A stretch of 64,000 bases of DNA from PBB1 sp965229345. GTDB lineage: Bacteria > Pseudomonadota > Gammaproteobacteria > Burkholderiales > Burkholderiaceae_C. Where the stretch lies: positions 2,356,001 through 2,420,000 of the forward strand of contig OZ245872.1 of the NCBI GenBank assembly GCA_965229345.1, given 5' to 3'. Numbering within the stretch: the first letter of the stretch is position 1; the number at the start of each line of letters is the position of its first letter. Below are positions 7,930 through 14,741 of the stretch, in pieces. Both the position numbers and the translations under genes were made by a program. Below the pieces are notes generated by a model. It was not told the DNA's origin and did no database searches. It saw only the letters and a program-made list of their open reading frames with translations.

Positions 7930-8904
7930 ATGGCTGAATACCAGAACATCTTCACCGCTGTGCAAGCGGTCGGTCCGATCCACCACGGCATCGAGCACAA
8001 AACAGAGAGCACGCGTCTCGGCGAGCCGTTTCTCGTTCACCTGATAGGCCGCATTGGCAACGCGCAGATCGGGCCGCTCTACCTCGGCGCGCTTGGTCTG
8101 GCTTCGATCTTTTTCGGCACGCTCGCGATCAACATCATGGGCTTCAACATGCTGGCCTCGGTGAACTGGGATCCGGTCCAGTTCATCCGTCAGCTCTTCT
8201 GGCTGGCGCTGGAGCCACCGGCGCCCAGCAATGGGCTGGGGCTGGCACCGCTGAACCAGGGTGGCTGGTGGCAGATTGCCGGCCTGTTCCTGACGATGTC
8301 GATCCTGTTGTGGTGGGCGCGAACCTACCGCCGCGCTCGCGAGCTGGGCATGGGTACGCACGTGGCCTGGGCCTTTCTGTCGCCGATCTGGCTGTTCCTG
8401 GTGCTGGGCTTTTTCCGTCCGGTGCTGATGGGCAACTGGGGTGAGGGCGTGCCGTTCGGCATCTTCCCGCACCTGGACTGGACGGCAGCCTTCTCGATCC
8501 GCTACGGCAACCTGTTCTACAACCCGTTCCACATGCTCTCGATTGCCTTCCTGTATGGCTCAGCGCTGCTGTTTGCGATGCACGGGGCGACCATCCTTGC
8601 GGTCAGCCGTTTCGGCGGTGAACGCGAAATCGAGCAGATCACCGATCGCGGAACGGCCTCGGAGCGCGCCGCGCTGTTCTGGCGCTGGACCATGGGCTTC
8701 AACGCGACGATGGAATCGATCCACCGGTGGGCGTGGTGGTTCGCGGTGCTGACACCGCTGACAGGCGGCATCGGCATCCTGTTGACGGGCACCGTGGTCG
8801 ACAACTGGTATCTGTGGGCGGTGAAGCACGGTGTCGCGCCGATGTACCCGGCTGTGTGGGCCCCGGTGATCGATCCTTCGACGCTGCAGGGAGTCAAGCC
8901 ATGA
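7930..8904 (+). CDS. pufM: Photosynthetic reaction centre M subunit PufM
   Basis: PufM is the partner of PufL in the reaction-centre core and holds the primary quinone QA side. The 324-residue product shows MAEYQNIFTAVQ at the N-terminus, FYNPFHMLSIAFLYGSALLFAMHGAT (special pair and iron region), RFGGEREIEQI with the Glu that ligates the non-haem iron, and ESIHRWAWWFAVL near the end. AGGAGACA precedes ATG 7930. The final codons overlap the pufC ATG, so M and the cytochrome subunit are translationally coupled. Confidence 0.97.
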   Translation: MAEYQNIFTAVQAVGPIHHGIEHKTESTRLGEPFLVHLIGRIGNAQIGPLYLGALGLASIFFGTLAINIMGFNMLASVNWDPVQFIRQLFWLALEPPAPSNGLGLAPLNQGGWWQIAGLFLTMSILLWWARTYRRARELGMGTHVAWAFLSPIWLFLVLGFFRPVLMGNWGEGVPFGIFPHLDWTAAFSIRYGNLFYNPFHMLSIAFLYGSALLFAMHGATILAVSRFGGEREIEQITDRGTASERAALFWRWTMGFNATMESIHRWAWWFAVLTPLTGGIGILLTGTVVDNWYLWAVKHGVAPMYPAVWAPVIDPSTLQGVKP

Positions 8905-9986
8905 ACAGGAATTTCACAATGACACTGCGCTTGATCTTGCTCACTGCTGCGGCACTGCTGGCAGGCTGCGAAAGGCCGCCGATCGAGGCCGTCCAGCATG
9001 GCTTCCGCGGCACGGGCATGGCCGAGATCTACAACCCGCGCACCCTGGATGCACAGGCGCCGTTGAATCAGGTGCCTGCAGCGATAGCGCCTGCAGCGCC
9101 CGGCGGCCCGGCAGCGGCGTCGATCTACCAGAACGTGCAGGTCCTCAACGACCTCAGCCTGGGCGAGTTCACGCGGTTGATGGTCGCGATGACGTCGTGG
9201 GTGGCACCGGAGCAAGGCTGCACCTACTGCCACAACCCGCAGAACTTCGCGCTGGACGAGAAGTACACCAAGGTGGTTGCGCGCAAGATGTTGCAGATGA
9301 CGCGCAAGATCAACACCGACTACAAGACCCACGTCGCCCAAACCGGCGTGACTTGCTACACCTGCCACCGCGGAAACAACATCCCGGCCAACGTGTGGTT
9401 CAAGGCCGAGCCCGAGAAGCGGTCGGTGGGTTTGCTGGGTGACAGGGCAGGGCAGAACACCGTGTCCAAGGTCGCGAACTTGTCGTCGCTGCCCGAAGAC
9501 CCGTTCACGCCCTTCCTGCTGGGGTCACAGGAAATCCGCGTGCACGGCACGACGGCGCTGCCCACCGGGAACAAGCACAACATCAAGCAGGCAGAGTGGA
9601 CCTACAGCCTGATGACGCACATGTCGACGGCGTTGGGTGTCAACTGTACGTACTGTCACAACAGCCGTTCGTTCGCTGCCTGGGAAACCAGCCCGCCACA
9701 GCGCGCAACCGCTTGGTATGGCATCCGCATGGTGCGTGATCTGAACAACCAGTACATGGAGCCGATCGCCAAAGTGTTCCCGGCGCATCGACTGGGCCCA
9801 ACCGGAGACGTGGCCAAGGCCAACTGCCAGACATGCCACCAAGGTGTGTTCAAGCCGCTCTACGGTGTGAGCATGCTGAAGGATCACCCCGAACTGGCCG
9901 TACAGGGACCTTCGCTGGCAGCCTCTGCGGCGGAGGCACCGTCCGCGCAAGCGCCCGCTAAACCCGTTGCCGTGGCTACCAAGTAG
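8901..9986 (+). CDS. pufC: Reaction-centre tetraheme cytochrome c subunit PufC
   Basis: PufC is the periplasmic tetraheme lipoprotein that re-reduces the photo-oxidised special pair. The 361-residue product has a lipoprotein signal with lipobox LLAGC (Cys at about residue 24). Four CxxCH haem sites follow: CTYCH, CYTCH, CTYCH and CQTCH, each with an upstream Met as possible sixth ligand for most haems. The C-terminal 30 residues are Ala/Pro-rich. The ATG at 8901 overlaps the pufM stop and begins a proper signal peptide; the frame is open further upstream inside pufM but that is not coding. It ends the puf operon, as shown by the terminator just downstream. Confidence 0.96.
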   Translation: MNRNFTMTLRLILLTAAALLAGCERPPIEAVQHGFRGTGMAEIYNPRTLDAQAPLNQVPAAIAPAAPGGPAAASIYQNVQVLNDLSLGEFTRLMVAMTSWVAPEQGCTYCHNPQNFALDEKYTKVVARKMLQMTRKINTDYKTHVAQTGVTCYTCHRGNNIPANVWFKAEPEKRSVGLLGDRAGQNTVSKVANLSSLPEDPFTPFLLGSQEIRVHGTTALPTGNKHNIKQAEWTYSLMTHMSTALGVNCTYCHNSRSFAAWETSPPQRATAWYGIRMVRDLNNQYMEPIAKVFPAHRLGPTGDVAKANCQTCHQGVFKPLYGVSMLKDHPELAVQGPSLAASAAEAPSAQAPAKPVAVATK

Positions 9987-10007
9987 AGCGCAGCGCATCA
10001 AATGAAC

Positions 10008-10034
10008 AAAGGCGGCCCACGGGCCGCCTTTTTC
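10008..10034 (+). terminator. Rho-independent terminator of the puf operon
   Basis: GGCGGCC (10011-10017) pairs with GGCCGCC (10022-10028) around a CACG loop and is followed by TTTTT, with AAA on the 5' side. It begins about 22 bases after the pufC stop and marks the end of the photosynthesis operon. Confidence 0.9.
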
Positions 10035-10056
10035 GTTGATCTCTACGACCCATTTT

Positions 10057-10084
10057 ATTTACATAATATACATAGTGACGGATT
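10057..10084. other. Left prophage junction (attL), dif-like XerCD core
   Basis: Read on the minus strand the site contains TGTATATTATGTAAAT, very close to the XerD half plus central region of E. coli dif (TGTATATTATGTTAAAT). On the plus strand it is ATTTACATAA (XerD-like arm), TATACA (central six) and TAGTGACGGATT (other arm). The last 18 bases match 14 of 18 bases of the right junction at 15686-15703. Inoviruses without an integrase use host XerCD at dif, so this is the likely left boundary of the prophage. Confidence 0.6.
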
Positions 10085-10412
10085 CACCCAAACGGCTCCA
10101 TGCATGTTGGGCACCGGCGACGACTGTAGAGAGCACGAACGGAAGCACGCCATGCGCCTGGGCATGCTTCAGTGCTTTTCCCTTGGCTTTCTCCAGCCAG
10201 GTGCGTTGTGCTGGCGTTGCCTTCTGCATCGTCAACCAGTCTCGTAGCTGATGCTCCGGTAGCTGCAGCATCGTCTCAAGGATTGCGGCTTGTGCCTGGC
10301 TCGGCGTCTTGCGCTCGTGCAGCCAGTCCGACCGGAGTTGGTCGCTGATTCCGAGCTCGCGCAGTTCGGCCTTGTTCTCAGGCGTCAGTCGCTGCAGTGC
10401 GGTCTTCAGCAT
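10059..10412 (-). CDS. Putative inovirus repressor (HTH-like)
   Basis: The 117-residue product begins MLKTALQRLTPENKAELRELGISDQLRSDW, which resembles a helix-turn-helix with recognition-helix-like ISDQLRSDWLHERKTPS. Such Cro/RstR-like regulators sit opposite the early genes of filamentous prophages. It diverges from the ssDNA-binding gene across an 84-bp intergenic region holding repeated CCTACTAAA elements, which are probable operators. A Shine-Dalgarno (AGGAG) precedes the ATG. Its last codons cross the attL core, so the integrated form ends in MYIM; in the circular phage the frame would continue differently. The repressor role is inferred from position and shape; the family could not be named with certainty. 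Confidence 0.65.
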   Translation of the reverse strand: MLKTALQRLTPENKAELRELGISDQLRSDWLHERKTPSQAQAAILETMLQLPEHQLRDWLTMQKATPAQRTWLEKAKGKALKHAQAHGVLPFVLSTVVAGAQHAWSRLGESVTMYIM

Positions 10413-10420
10413 CTTGTGCT

Positions 10421-10466
10421 CCTACTAAAAGTCGGGTAGCGTTCGGCACCTACTAAATTTTTAGTA
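10421..10466. promoter_or_regulatory. Repeat and dyad operator candidates between repressor and early genes
   Basis: CCTACTAAA occurs at 10421-10429 and again at 10449-10457. The second copy is part of a perfect dyad TACTAAA-TT-TTTAGTA (10451-10466). The first copy overlaps the ribosome-binding site of the minus-strand repressor gene. This is a plausible arrangement for autoregulation and control of the rightward phage genes. Confidence 0.6.
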
Positions 10467-10496
10467 CGGTTCACCTCGACTACTGGAGTCACTGTA

Positions 10497-10775
10497 ATGC
10501 AATCCCTCATCCAAATCCTCAAGCTCAATGAACCCCGTCCCTGGAACATGGACGGCAAGTCCGGTCTTAGTCACTCTGCAGAGTGCCTCCTTTTGAACGA
10601 CGACGGCTCCATCAGCCAGGTCGGCGTGCTCAAGATTAAGGGCGACGACCTCATCAAAAAGGCGCAGGTGGGCGTCTATTCCGGCTCATTTGCGATGCGC
10701 GCGAATCCGGCGTCACGCGTCATCGAGGCTGTCCTCACGGACCTGACCCCGATCCCTGCCAAGCCCACCAAATGA
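10497..10775 (+). CDS. Inovirus single-stranded DNA-binding protein (pV-like)
   Basis: The 92-residue product occupies the place and size of the gene V-type protein that coats the phage single strand before packaging and represses replication-gene translation. It has a beta-rich composition (AECLLLNDDGSISQVGVLKIKG, then VGVYSGSFAMRAN) fitting a small OB-like fold. There is no signal peptide or membrane helix. Its stop overlaps the ATG of the next small gene (ATGA). The assignment is by context and size; the sequence itself is not diagnostic. Confidence 0.6.
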   Translation: MQSLIQILKLNEPRPWNMDGKSGLSHSAECLLLNDDGSISQVGVLKIKGDDLIKKAQVGVYSGSFAMRANPASRVIEAVLTDLTPIPAKPTK

Positions 10776-10921
10776 GCGCCCGCGCAGCCGCCCTGCTCGG
10801 CCTCGCTCCGTTGTTGGCGAAGGCACGCCGTGACTCGCTCGGTTGGGTGATCCGCCTGGTCGAGCAGATGCAGCGCGACTGCGCCAACTCCCTGTTCTGG
10901 CGCCCTGAGCGCCTGCAGTAG
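10772..10921 (+). CDS. Small phage protein of unknown function (49 residues)
   Basis: This short open frame starts in an ATGA overlap with the stop of the ssDNA-binding gene and ends just before a strong hairpin. The product is basic and hydrophobic (MSARAAALLGLAPLLAKARRD, then LGWVIRLVEQM), with possible amphipathic helices. The start overlap supports real translation, but no family is recognised. Small genes at this position are common in inoviruses. Confidence 0.5.
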   Translation: MSARAAALLGLAPLLAKARRDSLGWVIRLVEQMQRDCANSLFWRPERLQ

Positions 10922-10930
10922 CTCTGACTT

Positions 10931-10959
10931 CTGCGGCAAGGGTTCGGCCTTTGCCGCAG
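10931..10959 (+). terminator. Strong hairpin ahead of the major coat gene
   Basis: CTGCGGCAAGGG (10931-10942) pairs with CCTTTGCCGCAG (10948-10959), one G-T wobble, around a TTCGG loop. There is no immediate T-run. It could attenuate early transcripts or protect the 5' end of the highly expressed coat-protein mRNA. Confidence 0.55.
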
Positions 10960-10990
10960 CAATCTCGCTGCGTTTTCCAAGGAAAGACAA

Positions 10991-11188
10991 ATGAACCACT
11001 GGATCACTCGCGGCCTCGTGGCCGTTGGAACGGCTCTCGGCACCTCTATGGCCTTTGCGGACTCGACAGCCGCCGTTGCGGCCATCACCACCGCTCAGAC
11101 CGACGCCCTGGCCGTTGTGGGTGGCCTGACCTCGATGGGCGTCGCCATCTGGGGCGCGTACTACCTGTACCGCAAGTTCTTCAAGTAA
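10991..11188 (+). CDS. Inovirus major coat protein (pVIII-type)
   Basis: The 65-residue precursor has a signal peptide (MNHWITRGLVAVGTALGTSMAFA) with cleavage expected after Ala23. The mature part is about 42 residues: a short acidic/Thr-Ala N-terminus, a hydrophobic helix (VVGGLTSMGVAIWGAYYLY) and a basic C-terminus RKFFK that contacts packaged DNA. This is the hallmark layout of filamentous-phage major coat proteins. AAGGAAAG precedes the ATG at 10991. It is flanked by a hairpin upstream and the minor coat gene downstream. Confidence 0.88.
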   Translation: MNHWITRGLVAVGTALGTSMAFADSTAAVAAITTAQTDALAVVGGLTSMGVAIWGAYYLYRKFFK

Positions 11189-11195
11189 GCCGACC

Positions 11196-11522
11196 ATGGG
11201 CTACGCAGTAGGCACGCAATGCTTCCGTCACCCCGAGGAGGCGGCGCACGCCTACTGCGCTTCCGTGTCCGGCATGACCAGCGCAGGCTTCATGCGCTGC
11301 AGCTCCGCAGAGTGGCAAGAAACCTCCGTCTGGTTCAACTACACAACCGTCGCCCCAGATGGTTCGGAGGTCGCCCAAGGCGCCAGCGCCTACCTCGCGC
11401 CCTGCACCCCGATGGACCTCCAGGAGTGGTCGCCCGTCATCGGCGCTTGGTTCCTCGCCCTGGTCGTCATCCTCTGCGCCCGCTCGATCTACACAAAGGT
11501 CTTCAACCGTGAAAGCTACTGA
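11196..11522 (+). CDS. Putative inovirus minor coat/membrane protein
   Basis: The 108-residue product has five Cys in total, an N-terminal soluble part, a middle beta-like segment (SVWFNYTTVAPDGSEVAQG) and one C-terminal membrane helix (VIGAWFLALVVILCARSIY) followed by basic residues. It has no N-terminal signal peptide. It lies between the coat protein and the adsorption protein, where other inoviruses encode small virion proteins. Its stop overlaps the start of a 22-residue frame (TGATG) and the GTG of the adsorption gene lies inside its last codons. The function is inferred from position only. Confidence 0.6.
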   Translation: MGYAVGTQCFRHPEEAAHAYCASVSGMTSAGFMRCSSAEWQETSVWFNYTTVAPDGSEVAQGASAYLAPCTPMDLQEWSPVIGAWFLALVVILCARSIYTKVFNRESY

Positions 11523-12939
11523 TGGCCGACCTCATGCTCATTGGCTTCGTCGTCTCGGTGCTCTGGTTTGCCTTGCAGGGTTGGGACTGAGCGCACACGC
11601 CGCCAGCACCGTCACCCTCTCCGAGCAGCTCACCGGCTGGTCGCCGAACCCCGGCGGCGGTTGGGTCCGCAACGCCTACAACCCCCGCGTCATCGATGCG
11701 GCGACGGCTGCCAACCGCAGTTGGGCCGCTGCTGGCGCCGGAGCCTCGGCCCGCGTGGTCGCCACAGATGCAGCCATCATCGCAGGCAGAGCCGGGCCGC
11801 TCGCTGTGTCATCTGCGATGAGCGTCTCACTCGCCGATGCGGCCGGCGCTGTCGGTCGCTGCATGCTCGGCGGTGGCGTCATCTGCGGAGCAGCCAGTGC
11901 AGCCGCTGCCGCCTACGCCGCCTACCGCGTCTACGCCACACCGGATGGCGGTCTCGTGGCAGACCCCGGCCAGGAACCCAGCGGCGGCACCGCCCCGGGA
12001 TGGCTCGCCAACTGGTCCGGGTACGAAACCACGGCACCCGCTGCAAGCGGACCCGCTGCAGCACAGCAGCTCATGGACCAGGTCAACGCCCTGTACAACG
12101 AACACTGCTACGTGCTCGACATCACCGGACCCACGACGTTCCGGGCCGTCTGCGACAGTGGCGTGATCGCGCCCGGCAGCTGGAGGCAGTCCGGCACGGT
12201 CACCGTCGCTGCCAACTGCGCCGCGACCATCGATGCGCTCAACCCCGCGTACAGCACGCCTGCCGGGCCACCAGGGCCAGACGGCAAGTGCCCTGTGGGT
12301 CGCTACAACGCCGTGCCGATCACGCCAGGCGATGCCGCATCCAAGGTCGCCGCCCATCCACCGGAAGACCCGACGCCGTGGGTCCAGCCCACCAAGGACG
12401 CCATCGACACCGGAGGGCAAAGCGTACCCGCTGGCATCACCACCACCGGCCCCACCAGCCAGACCGGCACACCGACCAGCAAGACGACCACAGGCGGCAG
12501 CCCAAGCCAGACCGTCACCGAAACCAGCACGCCGACCTACACCTACAACTACGCCGGCGACACCATCACCTACAACACCAGCGTCACCAACGTGACCAAC
12601 AACATCACGACCGGCACGACCACGACGACAACGACCACCACGCCAGCACCCACGCCGCAGGAGCCCACCGACCCCTGCACCGCCAACCCCGACCGCATCG
12701 GCTGCTTGAAGCTCGGCAGCACGCCGACAGACACCGTGCCCACCAAGGCACCCAACATCAACTACAGCGCCGAAAGCGTCGGCCTGCCGTCCGGCTGTCC
12801 CGCTGACCAGGTCATCGCAGGCAAGGCCTACTCCTTCGGCCCCATCTGCGCAGCTGCGACGGACGCCCGACCCTGGGTCATCGTTGGCGCGATCTTCTCC
12901 GCGCTGATGCTCATGCTGGCCGGAGTGCGTCAGATATGA
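11509..12939 (+). CDS. Inovirus adsorption protein (pIII/TspB-like)
   Basis: The 476-residue product has a signal peptide (LRRLGALVCLAGLGLSAHA), a long exported domain with sparse Cys, and a Thr/Pro-rich linker (about 300-420, including a run of Thr). It ends with a Cys-containing domain and a C-terminal membrane anchor (VIVGAIFSALMLMLAGV). This is the layout of tip adsorption proteins that bind host pili or receptors. No ATG occurs before the signal sequence; the GTG at 11509, 14 bases inside the preceding gene and after AAAGG, is the best start. It overlaps the DUF2523 gene start by ATGA. Binding specificity cannot be told. Confidence 0.7.
   Translation: MKATDGRPHAHWLRRLGALVCLAGLGLSAHAASTVTLSEQLTGWSPNPGGGWVRNAYNPRVIDAATAANRSWAAAGAGASARVVATDAAIIAGRAGPLAVSSAMSVSLADAAGAVGRCMLGGGVICGAASAAAAAYAAYRVYATPDGGLVADPGQEPSGGTAPGWLANWSGYETTAPAASGPAAAQQLMDQVNALYNEHCYVLDITGPTTFRAVCDSGVIAPGSWRQSGTVTVAANCAATIDALNPAYSTPAGPPGPDGKCPVGRYNAVPITPGDAASKVAAHPPEDPTPWVQPTKDAIDTGGQSVPAGITTTGPTSQTGTPTSKTTTGGSPSQTVTETSTPTYTYNYAGDTITYNTSVTNVTNNITTGTTTTTTTTTPAPTPQEPTDPCTANPDRIGCLKLGSTPTDTVPTKAPNINYSAESVGLPSGCPADQVIAGKAYSFGPICAAATDARPWVIVGAIFSALMLMLAGVRQI
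11522..11590 (+). CDS. Possible 22-residue hydrophobic virion peptide (pVII/pIX-like)
   Basis: The frame starts in a TGATG overlap with the previous gene and encodes MADLMLIGFVVSVLWFALQG plus two residues. It is a single short membrane helix like the tiny end-cap proteins of filamentous phages. It lies in a different frame over the signal-peptide region of the adsorption gene, so one of the two starts may be wrong, or both are used. The evidence is layout only. Confidence 0.35.
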   Translation: MADLMLIGFVVSVLWFALQGWD

Positions 12940-13217
12940 GCGGCCTGCTTGCAGCCATCGCAGGCCTCGCCACCCCCATCCTGGCGCGCATCCTCATCGC
13001 CCTCGGCTTCGCCAGCGTGACCCTCGTCGGCGTCCAGGCCGCGGTGAACGGCCTGGTCAGCACGCTCATGTCCAGCCTGGGCAACGCACCCATCATCGGA
13101 TTGCAGATCGCAGGCCTCGCAGGCGTCTGGGTGGGCCTGGGCTATGTCCTGGGCTCGATCACCTTCACGCTGAGCCTCTGGGGCCTGACCAAGGTCGTCC
13201 GGATCGCCAAGGCCTAA
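12936..13217 (+). CDS. DUF2523 family inovirus minor coat protein (pVI-like)
   Basis: The 93-residue product is very hydrophobic, with three predicted membrane helices (about 3-30, 45-60, 63-85) and a basic C-terminus KVVRIAKA. Members of DUF2523 sit immediately before Zot genes in inoviruses and are thought to be the pVI-type minor coat protein that ends the virion at the adsorption tip. The ATG overlaps the end of the adsorption gene by four bases, and zot follows after two bases, so this is one transcription unit. Confidence 0.8.
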   Translation: MSGLLAAIAGLATPILARILIALGFASVTLVGVQAAVNGLVSTLMSSLGNAPIIGLQIAGLAGVWVGLGYVLGSITFTLSLWGLTKVVRIAKA

Positions 13218-13219
13218 CC

Positions 13220-14395
13220 ATGGGCGTGCACAGCCTCGTCACCGGCCTCAACGGGGCAGGCAAGACCCTCTACACCGTCGCCACCAAGCTGCGCGACGTG
13301 CCCAAGCAAACGGTCGAGTACCAAGGCGAGAACGTCAAGCGCCGCCTGGTCGTCGGTGGCATCCGGGATCTTCTCATCGAGCACGACATGATGGATGTCC
13401 CCAAGCTCGACCCCGAGACTTGGCGCGATGAGTGGGCCGACAAGATACGGGAGCCCGGCACCGATGCGCAGGAGGACGTGCTCTGCTCCATCTTCAACTG
13501 GTGGCTCTGGTGCAAGCCCGGCGACGTGATCGTCGTCGATGAATGCCAACGCGTGTTCCGTCCGATGCCATCGGGCAAGCGCGTGCCCATGTTCATCGAG
13601 AAGCTCGAAACCGCACGGCACTACGGCGTCGAGTTCATCTACCTGACCCAGCACCCGCAGCTGCTGCACGTCAACGTCAGAAAGCTCTGCGGGCCGCACG
13701 AGGACGTGCGCCGCATCTTCGGCAGCAACCGCGTCATGGTCTACATGTGGGACCGCGTCAGCAACCCCGATGCGATCGCCAAGGCGACATCGAGGTACTG
13801 GAAACACGACAAGGCCGCATTCGGCCTTTACAAGTCTGCAGAGATGCACGGCAACTTCGGCCAGCGCCTGCCGTTCGCGGTGTGGGCGCTGCTCGGCGGC
13901 TTGGTGCTCCTGGCCGGGCTTGGCTACGTCCTCAAGGACCGGCTCTCGACACGGTTCGCACCGGCACCGACTGAGGCCGCAGCAGCACCAGCAAGCCCAT
14001 CCGCAGCAACACCAGCAGCCGCACGGCATCCGGTGGCCACAGCAGCCGCAGCAGCATCGTCACCACCCTGGCCTTGGTATGAAGCCGTGCCGATCAAGCA
14101 GGACCGTGAGCCCCTCGCCGGTCGCGCTATCAACATGGAAGGCGGCTACAGCGTCAGCGGCCAGCCGCACTACACCTTCGGCATCGTTGTCGACGGCGAG
14201 CGTGTCGCACGGATCACCGGCGAGCAGCTCGCGTCCATGGGCTACTACTTCACCGAGCACGGCCCCTGCGTCGGCGTGCTGCGCTTCGGTGACCGGGAGC
14301 GCCTGGTCACCTGCCCCAAACCCATCCAGTCGCAGCCGCAGCCCGCAGCAGCGCCCTCACCCGACCACCGGAGTCCGTCAGATGCTCAGACCTGA
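13220..14395 (+). CDS. zot: Zot-domain phage assembly ATPase (pI-like)
   Basis: The 391-residue protein is the inner-membrane ATPase needed to extrude filamentous phage. Walker A is GLNGAGKT (about residues 8-15), and Walker B-like VIVVDECQRVF lies about residues 97-107. A membrane helix (VWALLGGLVLLAGLGYVL, about 222-239) separates the cytoplasmic ATPase from a periplasmic Ala/Pro-rich linker and a C-terminal domain with two Cys. This matches Zot/gpI topology. It closes the structural gene operon and is followed by a 346-base non-coding region. Confidence 0.92.
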   Translation: MGVHSLVTGLNGAGKTLYTVATKLRDVPKQTVEYQGENVKRRLVVGGIRDLLIEHDMMDVPKLDPETWRDEWADKIREPGTDAQEDVLCSIFNWWLWCKPGDVIVVDECQRVFRPMPSGKRVPMFIEKLETARHYGVEFIYLTQHPQLLHVNVRKLCGPHEDVRRIFGSNRVMVYMWDRVSNPDAIAKATSRYWKHDKAAFGLYKSAEMHGNFGQRLPFAVWALLGGLVLLAGLGYVLKDRLSTRFAPAPTEAAAAPASPSAATPAAARHPVATAAAAASSPPWPWYEAVPIKQDREPLAGRAINMEGGYSVSGQPHYTFGIVVDGERVARITGEQLASMGYYFTEHGPCVGVLRFGDRERLVTCPKPIQSQPQPAAAPSPDHRSPSDAQT

Positions 14396-14741
14396 AAACA
14401 CTCGCCCTCTCAAGACCGCATTGGGGGGGAGCCCGCAGGGGGGGGCGAAGCCCTCCGGGGTAAGGGGCGCCGCCCCTTCCAGACCAAACGCCGGGACCTT
14501 AGGCCAGTGGTCGCAGTTGGAGCTGTGTCTGCCGGCAACCGACGCCGCATCGCTCGCGCGGGACGGCAGCGACACGCGTAGCGGGGCGGGGCCGGCCGCG
14601 CGCAGCGCGGTCTAGATTTATTCCTAGGACACTTTCCGACCAACGCCTGATGCACCGGGCGTAGGCCATAGAAAAAGAAAACCCCCGCGACTGTTTGCAG
14701 CAGTCCGGGGGCCATGACTAGAACCCATAGCAGGGGCTCGA
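14396..14741. other. Inovirus non-coding region with GC-rich repeats (replication origin candidate)
   Basis: No credible gene is seen here. The region has runs of G (14426-14458), a hairpin AAGGGG-CGCCG-CCCCTT near 14462-14478, and a long imperfect hairpin at 14682-14711. Filamentous phages keep their plus- and minus-strand origins and packaging signal in the main intergenic region, and this is the only one of adequate size in the element. The role is inferred from position. Confidence 0.5.
14671..14711 (-). terminator. Long hairpin; minus-strand terminator or origin structure
   Basis: CCCCCGCGACTG (14682-14693) pairs with CAGTCCGGGGG (14701-14711), one bulge, loop TTTGCAG. On the minus strand it is followed by TTTTCTTTTTC, which looks like a rho-independent terminator. 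It may equally be a stem of the phage origin. Confidence 0.5.

Noticed and set aside
10036..10251. Plus-strand frames opposite the repressor gene
   Set aside because: They lack ribosome-binding sites, and the minus-strand frame has a good start and helix-turn-helix-like content.
12600..12660. Repetitive ACGACC/ACAACG tract considered as a tandem repeat or CRISPR-like element
   Set aside because: It encodes the Thr-rich linker of the adsorption protein; the units are codon repeats without spacers.
14378..14715. Several open frames on the minus strand in the non-coding region between zot and rep
   Set aside because: They are Arg/Pro/Ala-rich products of high-GC DNA without starts, motifs or coupling.
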